In this document: positions 35,729-46,150 of the stretch, piece after piece | Layout: the number at the start of each line of letters is the position of its first letter | Numbering within the stretch: the first letter of the stretch is position 1 | Source of the DNA: CAYJEJ01 sp964369315 | GTDB lineage: Bacteria; Pseudomonadota; Alphaproteobacteria; UBA3830; JAIRWN01 | DNA: 64,000 bases | Reading direction: 5' to 3' | Assembly (NCBI GenBank): GCA_964369315.1 | Contig: CAYJEJ010000002.1 | Location: 62,001 to 126,000 of the forward strand | Program-made: the position numbers and the translations under genes | Notes under the pieces: generated by a model | Told to the model about the DNA's origin: nothing | The model's database searches: none | What the model saw: the letters and a program-made list of their open reading frames with translations, nothing else

Positions 35729-37942
35729 TTAAAAATGACCAATTGTCTTAAGCTCTACAGAAAACATGAAGTTTGTTGAAGGTTTTACATCATTAATTAT
35801 ATATGCGTTTCTCTCAACCCAAGTATTAAATATGAAACATTCGTCTTCATACTTCGCTCCAATATTATAATTTAATGTTTTATAGTTTTCACCGACGACC
35901 AAGCCGCCATTTCCTCGCCAGTATCCAGCAATAGGGGTCTCGATGCTGGCACGATAGCCTTTATAACGCTGCTTATTGTTAATCAATGCATAGTGTTGAC
36001 CGCTAAAAGCATCAAGGGATAATTGTGTGTCTTTGAAAACTGTTGATGTTATGCCCGTTTCTTGCTTAATGAGGGTGTTGTTTCTTGGGTTATAGCTATA
36101 CCTGTAATACAGTCGACTTCGTTCTGTGGGGTATGTTTCAAAAGAGCCTACTATATTTGACCAGCGATGTCGAACTCCACTTGCATATGGCAAGTTTAGT
36201 TGTGGGGCAGACATATTATAATTCTGACCAATTGTGGCACGTAATATTTTCTTGCCTTGATAATATGATGTTGTATTAAAGCCATATACTGCTCTGCTAC
36301 CATTATCCATATAGTCAGAGATGCTATTATAATAAGACGGGCTTGAATAGTTCACGTCATTAAGCTCAAACGACTTGGCTAGCGAACTAGACGCATTTAA
36401 CATTTCAGCATATTTTTTTTGCATAACTGGTGTGAACACGCCTCCAACTGTGGGTTCTATTATACATGAGAGGTTATCGTGTGTAGCCAAAAGCGGCCAT
36501 CTCCAAAATATTGACCCTTTTGGTGAAGTTCTGCTAACGGAGTTGTCATTTGAAATTATGTTTAAATCTTTATATTTTTTATTAAAGCTACTTGATACGC
36601 CATACCCATCAGCCATCGCACCTATTTGAATATTTATATCGTGTCCATTCGTGATTAAAAATCTTTTTGACCATTTAGTAGACAAGAACATTCGTCTTTC
36701 TAGGTAAGATTCTGGGTAAAGCATCTGTGTTGTAAAGACCGTGGTTTCAAGGCTCCCGCCCACTTTTGGTGGAGAAAAAACAATGCTAGAATATCCAAAA
36801 GGCAGAACAACAGGGATATGGGCTGTCTCGGCGTCTTGGATGGATAAATTTTGGTATGATGCTGTTTTGATGGTCGCGTAACTTCGGTCTTTAAAAAACT
36901 CTCCGCCAACATTACTTTCAAGAATTGAAGGGGTGTTTTTTCTTATGACGTTGTATTTAGTCAGGTAAGTCTTATCAGATACCCAATCCAAGTTTCCGAA
37001 CAGCCTGAAGTTATCATTCACATCTTTTTGAATATATCCAAGTGCATGTCCACGCCAGCCTCGGCTTTTTACTCTTGATATTTCCTCTATTTCGCTCAGT
37101 GAAAGTTCCTGTCGATTAGATTTTGAGCTGTGAGAAGTTGCTAAACTCAAATCAAGCTTAGCCTGACCATATCTAAGGCGTTGGGCATATCTTCCCCAAA
37201 TTCCTATGCCAGCTTTGCTTGTGATGATGGGGGATAATATGACTTCTTTGGATTCAAAAACCCACAAATAACTTGGCAAAAACATCGTTCCAAGGTCACT
37301 GCTTTGACCGAATTTAGGGAACAACAGCCCAGAACATTTCTTTTTCTTCGGGCTTGGATGCGAGAAGTAAGGGGTGTACATCACGGGAACCCCTTTTATC
37401 TCAACTGATGCGTTGGTGTATGATATGTGTTCATTTTGATGGTCATAGATGCACTGTTTCGCACGAATTTGCCAAACTAAGGCGGCTTTATCATCGCTTT
37501 TACAATTTTCACACAAAGAATAGATAGCTTTGTCGATAGTTGTTTTTTCCGAAATATTGTAATCAATTTTTCGTCCAGATAAGCGACTTTTTTTCGTTAA
37601 CAGGGCGGTCAGCTCTTTTGCGATACCTTTTTTAAAATCAGCAGTGATTTCAAAACTGTCGGTGTTAAGCCTAGAACCATCTGGTCTGTAAAGGATGACG
37701 TTTCCTTTTGCAAATATTTTATTGTTTTTCACATCATAGGTTATGCTGTCCGCTTCAAGTATTTCGGTTGAGTGTGCAACCCGTACGCGACCGTTTAAAG
37801 ATATGATATTATTTTTACTGTCATATTCAGCCTTTTGAGCGGCTAATATTATTAAATTAGAGTTATTTTTGGCAAATATTATGTTAAAACAAGCCATTAT
37901 AATCACAAAGACGAGAAGCTCTTTTTTTGGCAAGAAGCTCAT
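35729..37942 (-). CDS. lptD: LPS-assembly outer-membrane protein LptD
   Basis: Outer-membrane beta-barrel translocon that inserts lipopolysaccharide. A signal peptide (about 1-25, LLVFVIIMACFNIIFA) leads to an OstA-like periplasmic domain (about 28-190) and then a large barrel domain (HPSPKKKKCSGLLFPKFGQSS marks the boundary). The 737 residues suit alphaproteobacterial LptD. Its start overlaps the lptG stop by 4 bases, so LPS export genes form a unit. Confidence 0.92.
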   Translation of the reverse strand: MSFLPKKELLVFVIIMACFNIIFAKNNSNLIILAAQKAEYDSKNNIISLNGRVRVAHSTEILEADSITYDVKNNKIFAKGNVILYRPDGSRLNTDSFEITADFKKGIAKELTALLTKKSRLSGRKIDYNISEKTTIDKAIYSLCENCKSDDKAALVWQIRAKQCIYDHQNEHISYTNASVEIKGVPVMYTPYFSHPSPKKKKCSGLLFPKFGQSSDLGTMFLPSYLWVFESKEVILSPIITSKAGIGIWGRYAQRLRYGQAKLDLSLATSHSSKSNRQELSLSEIEEISRVKSRGWRGHALGYIQKDVNDNFRLFGNLDWVSDKTYLTKYNVIRKNTPSILESNVGGEFFKDRSYATIKTASYQNLSIQDAETAHIPVVLPFGYSSIVFSPPKVGGSLETTVFTTQMLYPESYLERRMFLSTKWSKRFLITNGHDINIQIGAMADGYGVSSSFNKKYKDLNIISNDNSVSRTSPKGSIFWRWPLLATHDNLSCIIEPTVGGVFTPVMQKKYAEMLNASSSLAKSFELNDVNYSSPSYYNSISDYMDNGSRAVYGFNTTSYYQGKKILRATIGQNYNMSAPQLNLPYASGVRHRWSNIVGSFETYPTERSRLYYRYSYNPRNNTLIKQETGITSTVFKDTQLSLDAFSGQHYALINNKQRYKGYRASIETPIAGYWRGNGGLVVGENYKTLNYNIGAKYEDECFIFNTWVERNAYIINDVKPSTNFMFSVELKTIGHF

Positions 37943-39009
37943 AATTTTTTTTCACGCACGAACAAAAGATATAAACCAGTGCCCCCTAAAGCAATTATGG
38001 GTAGCCAGATAAACAGCAATATCGACAAGAGTTTTCCCGAAGCTAAAACCCTCAGAACGTTGAAAATAAAATAAAGGATAATGCTGCTCGCAGATAATAA
38101 AAAAAATGCCAATATAGAGCTATATTGACGTGAGTGAACTATACAACAAATCGACGCAAAGACCGGCATTAACCCTGTTAATAGCACAATAGAGAAAATA
38201 GAATTAAGTCTTATTATTATGTCCGAGTAGTCGATATTGATGTTGTATCGGAGCCGTAGTAGTGATATCAGGTCATAAATGCCCATAAAATTGGGCTGTT
38301 TGATTGTACTGAGAAGGTGTTTTTTAGACAGACCATTTTTAAATGATGCGGATTTAAACTTCTCTATTTTTTTATTATTTTCACTAATAAGAATGACCTG
38401 CTTTAATAAAAAAGCATCATCATCTATTACGGCTTGGGATGCTAGGATTTTTCTGTTAATTTTGCCGTCTTTATCCAGAAAATAAATGCCGATATTACTA
38501 CATATTTTATTTTTTATTTCGCCTATATGCGTTAAAACGTCTTGCTGTTGAATTTGTTGATGAATCCAGACATCTTTGATTTTTGCGTCGCTCTTGTGGA
38601 TTGTTTCAACCAGCTCTGGGTTCATAACCTTAAAGTATAGGCTACAAGATATGGGATGGAGCACAAACATCCAAATCAATCCAACATATAAGCCAGATTT
38701 TATTAGAGGTGTGATGATGTCAATTTCTTTATAGCCAATACTTTTTAATATTGTTATCTGTTGTGTCTTCAATAAACCCCAGATAGTGATGCCAGATGCC
38801 ATTAAAAAAATGTATGGATATATGTCGGATATTATGTATGGAAACTTTAAAACCGCTTTATAAAACAACGCAAAGGTCGACAATTGTGCAATTGTTTCAA
38901 CCCTTATGGTTTCAACAAAGTCCATAGTGAGGACAAGTAACGCGATTACAAACGTAATGCTGAGTAAATTCCTTATCTGTATTTTTGTGATATACTTGGA
39001 AATTATCAA
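37939..39009 (-). CDS. lptG: LPS export permease LptG
   Basis: Permease subunit of the LptB2FG transporter that extracts LPS from the inner membrane. The YjgP/YjgQ family protein has 356 residues, six membrane segments (three at each end) and a periplasmic jellyroll between. Its assignment as LptG rather than LptF rests on order (second of two, adjacent to lptD) and is reasonable but not absolute. It follows lptF at a 2-base spacing. Confidence 0.9.
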   Translation of the reverse strand: MIISKYITKIQIRNLLSITFVIALLVLTMDFVETIRVETIAQLSTFALFYKAVLKFPYIISDIYPYIFLMASGITIWGLLKTQQITILKSIGYKEIDIITPLIKSGLYVGLIWMFVLHPISCSLYFKVMNPELVETIHKSDAKIKDVWIHQQIQQQDVLTHIGEIKNKICSNIGIYFLDKDGKINRKILASQAVIDDDAFLLKQVILISENNKKIEKFKSASFKNGLSKKHLLSTIKQPNFMGIYDLISLLRLRYNINIDYSDIIIRLNSIFSIVLLTGLMPVFASICCIVHSRQYSSILAFFLLSASSIILYFIFNVLRVLASGKLLSILLFIWLPIIALGGTGLYLLFVREKKL

Positions 39010-39011
39010 CT

Positions 39012-40106
39012 TTATTCACTCTGGGTTTTCGACATTGGTTTAAATATCTTTATCATAAGAATGAGCAAAATTATAGTTATGAATAAATAATTCAGTTTAT
39101 TAAACATTGCATGTTTGTTCGATAAATTAAACACATAAAGATTTATTCCATGTATCGCTAGGATAGAGCATCCAGCCCCCAATATTCGAAGCCAACTGGT
39201 TTTCCTTCCGTTGTTGTTAATGCTCATAAAACAAAAACAAATCAGAGCATAAATCATTGCAAGCCATGGACTGGTGATTCTTTGGTGTGCCTCAGCTTGG
39301 AGTTTTTTGGCAAAGCTCGTGTCTATTTTTAATAAATTATGGTCAAACAATTCATTTATATATCTTTCATAAATCTTTAGCTCTCTCACAGTAACTTTAG
39401 AAAAATCATTAATGGATATATCGCTTTCATAACGTTCGAATGAGAACCTTGAAACAGCGTTGGATTTTGTGTTCAAGGATGTGCGTTCTCCTTTTTCTAA
39501 GATGATTTTTATTTTGTTGTCACTTTGGTCTAACAAACCACTTTCTGCTTGAAGAATTATTTGATGATTAGGGCTTCTTTGGTCGTGAACCACGATGCCT
39601 TGTAGTTTTTTATTGCTGGCGTTTTTTACGAATATGGCGATTTTATTTTTGTGTGTCAGTTGACGCCCCTTTTCAAAAAGGCGAGATATTTCACTATTGA
39701 GGCTAAACTGAACATCTTTAAATTGACGCAATGAAAATGGTGCTATGTATAAATTTATTAAATAAAGTATCATTACAATAAAAGCCCCGACTTTAATTAT
39801 GGGGATAGCGACCGTGGATGGAGGCATCCCAATTGATTGAATGATGGTCAGTTGGTTGGTTTCTTTTAACCTTAGGGTTATAATCCCAGATGCAAGGGCG
39901 AAGCTTATGGGTAAAACTATTCCCAAAATATCTGGCAATAGGTATGATATGAAGCTTAAAAATTTTCCCAATTCTAGACCTTGCTTTTTAGCAAAATCTA
40001 TAAACCTTAATGACTGTTCCACCCATATTAACAACGTTGTCACAATTGTTATCAACGAGGTGACGGATATTAAGTTTTTGGTGATATATTTAGATAAAGT
40101 TTTCAC
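39012..40106 (-). CDS. lptF: LPS export permease LptF
   Basis: The partner of LptG: 364 residues with the same layout of six membrane segments and a periplasmic domain (about 135-260). The opening MKTLSKYITKNLI and the LKETNQLTIIQSIGM loop after the third span are typical of the family. First gene of the minus-strand lptF-lptG-lptD group, divergent from surA; the 124-base region between holds both promoters. Confidence 0.9.
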   Translation of the reverse strand: MKTLSKYITKNLISVTSLITIVTTLLIWVEQSLRFIDFAKKQGLELGKFLSFISYLLPDILGIVLPISFALASGIITLRLKETNQLTIIQSIGMPPSTVAIPIIKVGAFIVMILYLINLYIAPFSLRQFKDVQFSLNSEISRLFEKGRQLTHKNKIAIFVKNASNKKLQGIVVHDQRSPNHQIILQAESGLLDQSDNKIKIILEKGERTSLNTKSNAVSRFSFERYESDISINDFSKVTVRELKIYERYINELFDHNLLKIDTSFAKKLQAEAHQRITSPWLAMIYALICFCFMSINNNGRKTSWLRILGAGCSILAIHGINLYVFNLSNKHAMFNKLNYLFITIILLILMIKIFKPMSKTQSE

Positions 40107-40230
40107 GCTAAACCATTAATTAGATTAATTGATATTTACTAAAAACATTGTTAGAATGACCCCCGATATGAAACGTTATATTAATCTATAATGTATTTTT
40201 TTTTGATGTACAACACAACAAGGTATATTT

Positions 40231-41535
40231 GTGAATAAAATCTTTCTTAATGCGGTTTGTATTTTTGCCGTATATTTTGGTTTCAATGTTTCGGATAGCT
40301 CAGCAGAGAATACAATTTCTCATCAAAACGGTGTTCATGAGCTCGTCGCTGAGGTTAACAATGAGGCTGTCACCCCTTATGATATAGAAACGAAAATTCG
40401 GTTGATGGCGTTATCCATGGGAAGGCAATATAGCCTAGATTTTGATAAATCTGTTCGGGAACAGGCCTTAGAGAGTTTGATTGACGACATCATTAAATTT
40501 CAAGAAATTTCACGAGTGCAAAAAATGATTAAGCGTTCTGAGATTATGTCAAACGCAGAGATTGACCGAGCCGTCTCTTCCATCGCAAAGCGAGCGGGAC
40601 TGGACGACAAGTCATTTCAACAAATGCTCGAAAAGAACAAAGTTCCTTTTGCTTTTTTCCGCAGACAAATTTATGTGCAAACGGCTTGGAACTCGATGAT
40701 TAGGAGTATGTTTGGGCAAAACACTGAAGTGTCTGATGATGATGCTATGCGGGAGCAAGATTTAATAAGAAGAGAGCTTGCTGACAAGATGTATTTGGTC
40801 AGTAGAATATATCTGCCCATTGATGATGAAAATGAAAATAAGATTAGGTTGCGTGCACAAAACATAAAAAATCGTATAAACGAAGGGGGAAACTTTGCGA
40901 TGCTTGCTCAACAGTTTTCTCGCTCATCTGAGTCTTCAAACGGTGGTTGGCTAGGCTGGGTTGTAAAAAGCCGTATGTCCAGTCAGGAAGTCTCTGCCTT
41001 GGATGTTTTGCCCGTGGGGAGCACATCTGAGCCTATTAAGGTTGGCAATGCCTATGTGATATTCATGTTGCACGGCAAAAAATACGAGGGGGAGAAGAAA
41101 ATAAATAAAATTAAATTTCAGCGTTTGATTCTGAAGGCTGATGGCGGGCAAATTACCTCGGAAGATGAAGCACGAAATATTTATGCTAGAGCACAAGATT
41201 TGAGGACAAAAGTAAAAAACCTAGACAAATTAATAGATGTGAGTTCATCAGTTCGTAATGTGAAGCTTGGGGCGGTTGAAAATGTTTCTTCTGATGATAT
41301 CCCGATGCAATTGAACGAAGTGTTATCTAAGATGGAGCCAAAATCTATAAGCGAACCGATGCTCTTTCCTCAGGGGGCGATGATGTTTGTCCTTTGGGCA
41401 AGAGAGACGAGTATAATGGAACCTCCTTCAATTCAGGAGATTAAAAATATGTTGATGGAAAAGCGTTTGGCAATGATGGCGGAGCGATATTTCCGAGAAC
41501 TTAAAAAAACTGCATATATAAAAATTAAAAAGTGA
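40231..41535 (+). CDS. surA: Periplasmic chaperone and peptidyl-prolyl isomerase SurA
   Basis: Guides unfolded outer-membrane proteins, including LptD. The 434 residues start with a GTG and a signal peptide (about 1-25), followed by the N-terminal chaperone domain (VNNEAVTPYDIETKIRLMAL). One clear parvulin domain (about 190-285) has GGWLGWV and FAMLAQQFSRSS, and a weaker second parvulin-like part follows. Placing surA beside lptFGD and before rsmA is a common proteobacterial arrangement. The stop overlaps the rsmA start. Confidence 0.9.
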   Translation: MNKIFLNAVCIFAVYFGFNVSDSSAENTISHQNGVHELVAEVNNEAVTPYDIETKIRLMALSMGRQYSLDFDKSVREQALESLIDDIIKFQEISRVQKMIKRSEIMSNAEIDRAVSSIAKRAGLDDKSFQQMLEKNKVPFAFFRRQIYVQTAWNSMIRSMFGQNTEVSDDDAMREQDLIRRELADKMYLVSRIYLPIDDENENKIRLRAQNIKNRINEGGNFAMLAQQFSRSSESSNGGWLGWVVKSRMSSQEVSALDVLPVGSTSEPIKVGNAYVIFMLHGKKYEGEKKINKIKFQRLILKADGGQITSEDEARNIYARAQDLRTKVKNLDKLIDVSSSVRNVKLGAVENVSSDDIPMQLNEVLSKMEPKSISEPMLFPQGAMMFVLWARETSIMEPPSIQEIKNMLMEKRLAMMAERYFRELKKTAYIKIKK

Positions 41536-42365
41536 GCCAAACTTCGTCTACTATCGCCAGTCGGTTAAAAGATGCTGGTCTTTGGGCAAACAAGACATTG
41601 GGGCAGCATTTTTTGTTAAATCCAGCGGTTAATGATGCGATTGTATCTAAGGTCTTGGGTGGACTTGGAAGTCTTAATGTGATTGAGGTGGGGGCAGGTC
41701 CAGGAGGATTAACAGAGGCGTTTTTTAGTGCTGGTGCCAAAAGTGTGACGGTGGTTGAGAAGGATAAAAGGTTTGTAGAATTTTTACGTCCACTAGAGCA
41801 AAAGCACAAAAACCTTAACCTTATTCAAGGTGATGCTTTACTTTTTGATAGTTTGATTGTTCCGAAGCCTAGGGTGATTATTGCTAATTTGCCTTACAAT
41901 ATCTCTGTTCCGCTAATATTTAAATGGCTAGAAATTCTTGGAGAATTTTCAAGTATGTATCTTATGTTGCAGCGGGAAGTTGCTGACAGAATTTGTTCCA
42001 AACCTAACGAAAAATCTTATGGTAAGCTGAGTATTCTTGTGCAATATCAGGCTCAGGCAAAACGGGTGATGGATTTGGAGCCAGCGAGCTTTACCCCACC
42101 ACCGAAGGTCAAATCATCGATTGTGGAGATTCTCCCTAATAATATGGGGGAGGGTGTTTCATTTAGCGTTATGGAAAGCATATCTCGGCAAATGTTTGCT
42201 CATAGGCGAAAAAAAGTATATAAAATATTTTCAAATATTTTTGAAAATCACGAGTTGATTATGCAAAAAACAGGCGTCTCTTTTGATGCTCGTGCTGAGG
42301 ATATAACCGTTTCACAATTTCGAGATATCGCAAAACTTTATCAAGAACAGGCAGCTGAAAAATAG
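41532..42365 (+). CDS. rsmA: 16S rRNA dimethyladenosine transferase RsmA (KsgA)
   Basis: Dimethylates A1518 and A1519 of 16S rRNA late in 30S assembly. 277 residues with LGQHFLLNP, SAM motif VIEVGAGPGGLTEAF, catalytic ANLPYNISVPLI and LQREVADRI. The GTG start overlaps the surA TGA, giving tight coupling. All expected motifs are present. Confidence 0.96.
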   Translation: MSQTSSTIASRLKDAGLWANKTLGQHFLLNPAVNDAIVSKVLGGLGSLNVIEVGAGPGGLTEAFFSAGAKSVTVVEKDKRFVEFLRPLEQKHKNLNLIQGDALLFDSLIVPKPRVIIANLPYNISVPLIFKWLEILGEFSSMYLMLQREVADRICSKPNEKSYGKLSILVQYQAQAKRVMDLEPASFTPPPKVKSSIVEILPNNMGEGVSFSVMESISRQMFAHRRKKVYKIFSNIFENHELIMQKTGVSFDARAEDITVSQFRDIAKLYQEQAAEK

Positions 42366-42523
42366 GCTGTGTTAGGTTTTTTTCTCAAATTTTTTCAATT
42401 ATTCTGCGTCAATTAATCATCAAAATTTTCTAATAATAAATTGATTTTTTGATAATTAATATGTTACCTTGTTCTGATTTTTGGTTTTATAGTTCGACCC
42501 GCTATTTTAAGGAATATCTACTT

Positions 42524-43921
42524 ATGCCGACCGATATAGAAATGAAAAAAGATATCAAAAAAACACAAAAGCAGCCTGAACAAAAGGTTTTGTTCGACAG
42601 CAACAGTGCTGAGTTGCGTCCCAAAATAACCGTTTTTGGAATCGGTGGAGCTGGCGGTAATGCTGTTAACAACATGATTCGCTCTAAACTAGAGGGGGTG
42701 GAGTTTGTCGTTGCCAACACAGATTCGCAGTCTTTATCTAATTCCTTGGCTGAAACAAAAATCCAACTGGGGCTGAATATGACCCAAGGTTTGGGTGCGG
42801 GCTCGAGACCAGATGTTGGAAAAGCTTCGGCAGAAGAGGCTGAGAACGAGATTATGGATTGTTTGAGCGGCAGTAATATGGTTTTTATCACTGCTGGCAT
42901 GGGTGGGGGCACTGGAACTGGTGCAGGACCTGTCATCGCTCGTATGGCGAAAGACCAAGGGATATTAACTATTGGTGTGGTTACAAAACCTTTCCACTTT
43001 GAGGGCATTCACAGAATGCGTACCGCAGAAAAAGGTATTGACGAGTTGCAACAGTTCGTCGACACCCTTTTAATAATCCCGAATCAAAATTTGTTTAGAG
43101 TCGCCAATGATAGGACGACATTTGCCGATGCATTCAAAATGGCAGATGACGTTTTGTATTCTGGTGTGAGAGGTGTGACGGACTTAATGGTTATGCCAGG
43201 GCTAATAAACCTAGATTTTGCCGACATCCGCACAGTTATGAGTGAAATGGGCAAAGCCATGATGGGAACTGGTGACGCGGAAGGTGAAAGAAGGGCTCTT
43301 GACGCCGCTGAAGCTGCAATATCAAATCCTCTGCTTGATGATGTGTCGATGAAGGGGGCTCGTGGAGTTTTGATTAATATCACTGGCGGATATGACATGA
43401 CGCTTTATGAAGTTGATGAAGCGGCAAACCGTATCAGGGAAGAGGTCGATTCAGAGGCGAATATAATTTTTGGTTCAACCTTTGATGAGGCTATGCACGG
43501 CAGTATGCGTGTTTCGGTCGTTGCAACGGGTATCGATGTTGATGACATGCACAGTCACAAACGGATTTTGCAGGCAAGGTCTAACGCAGATAATGCGAGC
43601 TTTACTGACTCTTCAGGAACAGATGATGAACCTGTTAAGAATGACGAGGACGTGAAGGCTATAGATTCACAGATTAAACAATTTGACCGTCAAGTTGAAG
43701 ATTACTCTGATAGTGATAGGCACAATGATGAAATTGAAACAGGGCATCATAAGTCGTTTTTGGAAAGGCTTGGTTTTGGTCGGAATAAAAAAACCTCAAA
43801 AGTCACCACTCCAACAAAGTCATCAAATGATAAACCTGAACCGATTAACCAAGGTGTTGCGAAACCTTTTGGTGATGAGGTCGATGAAGTTGATATTCCT
43901 GCCTTTTTACGAAGAAAATAG
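42524..43921 (+). CDS. ftsZ: Cell division GTPase FtsZ
   Basis: Tubulin-like GTPase that forms the Z ring. Start ATG 42524 (MPTDIEMKK) has AAGGA upstream and is preferred over the longer frame from 42449. The 465 residues include GIGGAGGNAVNNM, the tubulin signature GGGTGTGAGP near residue 127 and the T7 loop NLDFADIRTVM. A long acidic linker (about 340-450) ends in the conserved tail DIPAFLRRK that binds FtsA-type partners. ftsZ is separated from ftsI here, with ftsH next. Confidence 0.96.
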   Translation: MPTDIEMKKDIKKTQKQPEQKVLFDSNSAELRPKITVFGIGGAGGNAVNNMIRSKLEGVEFVVANTDSQSLSNSLAETKIQLGLNMTQGLGAGSRPDVGKASAEEAENEIMDCLSGSNMVFITAGMGGGTGTGAGPVIARMAKDQGILTIGVVTKPFHFEGIHRMRTAEKGIDELQQFVDTLLIIPNQNLFRVANDRTTFADAFKMADDVLYSGVRGVTDLMVMPGLINLDFADIRTVMSEMGKAMMGTGDAEGERRALDAAEAAISNPLLDDVSMKGARGVLINITGGYDMTLYEVDEAANRIREEVDSEANIIFGSTFDEAMHGSMRVSVVATGIDVDDMHSHKRILQARSNADNASFTDSSGTDDEPVKNDEDVKAIDSQIKQFDRQVEDYSDSDRHNDEIETGHHKSFLERLGFGRNKKTSKVTTPTKSSNDKPEPINQGVAKPFGDEVDEVDIPAFLRRK

Positions 43922-43960
43922 CTTTAACGTTTTGTTCTGATTGTTGTTTGGAGTTTGGTG

Positions 43961-45982
43961 TTGGATAAAATTAGTAAAAACTTGGTTTTTTGGTTTGTAT
44001 TGGCTATATCTCTTGCGACGTTGTTTAGCTTATTTGAAGATAAGAAACAAAAAACCGAGAATGTCGCATACAGCGATTTTTTGCACGGCGTTGAAAATGA
44101 TAGGGTTAGTAGCGTTGATATAAAAGGGCAGAACGTCCTTATTGTTAATCGTGATAAAACCGTTTCTAGAACCTATGTTCCATTTGACCCAGATTTAATC
44201 AAAAAGCTATCTCAGAAAAACATTAGAATAAATGTTGTCCCTAGGGATGACGACCAATCATCTTTTTTGCACTTGTTCCTAAATTGTTTGCCGATGCTAC
44301 TTTTGATAGGCGGTTGGATGTTTTTATGGCGTCAGATGCAATCTGGTGGAAACAAGGCAATGGGTTTTGGCAAGTCTAAGGCAAAAATGCTTGGCGAAAA
44401 GGTTGTGAAAGTTCGTTTTGAAGATGTTGCTGGTATAGACGAGGCGAAAGATGAACTTGGTGAGGTTGTCGACTTTTTAAAAGATCAAAAAAAGTTTCAA
44501 CGCCTTGGCGGGAAGATACCCAGAGGGGTGTTGTTGGTCGGGCCTCCTGGTACGGGGAAAACTCTTTTGGCACGGGCAATCGCTGGTGAGGCGGGGGTTC
44601 CTTTTTTTAGTATATCAGGCTCAGAGTTTGTTGAGATGTTTGTTGGCGTTGGTGCCAGCCGTGTTCGAGATATGTTCGAGCAGGGCAAAAAAAACGCTCC
44701 TTGTATAATATTCGTTGATGAAATTGATGCTGTTGGACGCCATAGAGGGTTTGGTTTGGGCGGAGGAAATGATGAAAGGGAGCAAACTTTAAACCAACTT
44801 TTGGTTGAGATGGACGGGTTTGAGGCCAATGCAGGTGTCATTATAATTGCTGCAACCAATCGCCCAGATGTTCTTGACCCAGCCTTACTAAGACCAGGAA
44901 GGTTTGACCGTCAGGTCATTGTCAGCAACCCAGACTTAAATGGGCGTGAACGTATTTTGCAAGTTCACTCTAAGAAGGTTCCGCTTGCAGAAGATGTCGA
45001 TTTGATGGTTATAGCGAGGGGCACCCCTGGGTTTTCAGGTGCAGATTTAGCCAATTTGGTTAATGAGGCGGCCTTGCTGGCGGCTAGAAATGGCAAGCGT
45101 GTTGTTGGGATGTCTGAGTTTGAGTCGGCTAAAGACAAGGTCTTGATGGGCTCTGAAAGGCGTTCTATGGTGATGAGCGAAGAGGAAAAAAAACTTACGG
45201 CATTTCATGAGGCTGGGCACGCTACAATCGCCTTAAATATGAAAGATTCTGACCCAATACATAAGGCAACCATTATTCCAAGAGGTAGGGCACTGGGGAT
45301 GGTGATGCGTTTGCCCGAGGGGGATAGGGTTTCTGTCTCTCGCGATAAGTTAGAGGCTGACCTCTGTGTCGCTATGGGTGGGCGAATCGCTGAGGAAATA
45401 ATTTTTGGTCATGGAAAAATAACTACAGGTGCTTCTTCGGATATAAAACAGGCAACTGATATAGTAAGAAAGATGGTGATAGAGTGGGGGATGGCGGACA
45501 AACTCGGGTTTTTATCATACTCTGAGTCTTCTCAAGACGTGTTTTTAGGGCATTCTGCCCCGAATCCTCGCCAAATTTCAGAAACAACTGCTCAGAAAAT
45601 AGATGAAGAGGTCAGGGCAATCGTTGATAGGCTCTATAAGAAATCATTTGATTTATTAAGTAACAAAATTGACCAACTTAATAGGATAGCCTCTGGTCTA
45701 ATTCAATATGAAACGCTTAGCGGTGAAGAAATTCAGCTTTTGAGCGAAGGAAAAGAGATTATCAGAAAGGTTCCAACCAAAGGAAAAAATAAAAAATCAA
45801 ATGTGAGCTCGAATGATGACGGGCTTTTAGAATTTGGTAAATCGCCCGAAAAAACAAAAAAGAGAAAAACCAGCAAAAAAGAAGATGTTGAACCGTCATT
45901 AACTGATGTAAAAAATATCAATGACAAAGATAAAAAATCGACCAATTCGGGGCGAAAAAAATCAACCAATAAAAATGATTAA
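43961..45982 (+). CDS. ftsH: ATP-dependent membrane metalloprotease FtsH
   Basis: Degrades membrane and short-lived cytoplasmic proteins, including LpxC in enterobacteria. Two membrane segments near the N-terminus flank a periplasmic domain. The AAA+ domain has GPPGTGKT (about residue 194), IIFVDEIDAVGRHRG and the second-region Arg finger; the zinc site FHEAGHA lies near 416. The last 70 residues are an unusually long Lys/Asp/Ser-rich tail. TTG codons at 43955 and 43961 and GTG at 43958 are all possible starts; 43961 is best spaced from TTTGGAG. Confidence 0.94.
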   Translation: MDKISKNLVFWFVLAISLATLFSLFEDKKQKTENVAYSDFLHGVENDRVSSVDIKGQNVLIVNRDKTVSRTYVPFDPDLIKKLSQKNIRINVVPRDDDQSSFLHLFLNCLPMLLLIGGWMFLWRQMQSGGNKAMGFGKSKAKMLGEKVVKVRFEDVAGIDEAKDELGEVVDFLKDQKKFQRLGGKIPRGVLLVGPPGTGKTLLARAIAGEAGVPFFSISGSEFVEMFVGVGASRVRDMFEQGKKNAPCIIFVDEIDAVGRHRGFGLGGGNDEREQTLNQLLVEMDGFEANAGVIIIAATNRPDVLDPALLRPGRFDRQVIVSNPDLNGRERILQVHSKKVPLAEDVDLMVIARGTPGFSGADLANLVNEAALLAARNGKRVVGMSEFESAKDKVLMGSERRSMVMSEEEKKLTAFHEAGHATIALNMKDSDPIHKATIIPRGRALGMVMRLPEGDRVSVSRDKLEADLCVAMGGRIAEEIIFGHGKITTGASSDIKQATDIVRKMVIEWGMADKLGFLSYSESSQDVFLGHSAPNPRQISETTAQKIDEEVRAIVDRLYKKSFDLLSNKIDQLNRIASGLIQYETLSGEEIQLLSEGKEIIRKVPTKGKNKKSNVSSNDDGLLEFGKSPEKTKKRKTSKKEDVEPSLTDVKNINDKDKKSTNSGRKKSTNKND

Positions 45983-46150
45983 AATAGGCTGACCACATTA
46001 AACCCTTGTGTTGAGCTGTGTTTTTAAGTAATAAAAAACATTCTTTATTTGATTGTTTAAGTGTTAATATTTATCTATACTGTAGGTAGGCGGTTTTTGT
46101 TGAAAACTGTTTGGTGTGTTTGTTAATATATTTTAATTTAGAGGCGAATT

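Noticed and set aside
42449..42523. 25-residue N-terminal extension of FtsZ
   Set aside because: ATG 42524 with AAGGA matches the usual FtsZ start; the extension has no homology features.
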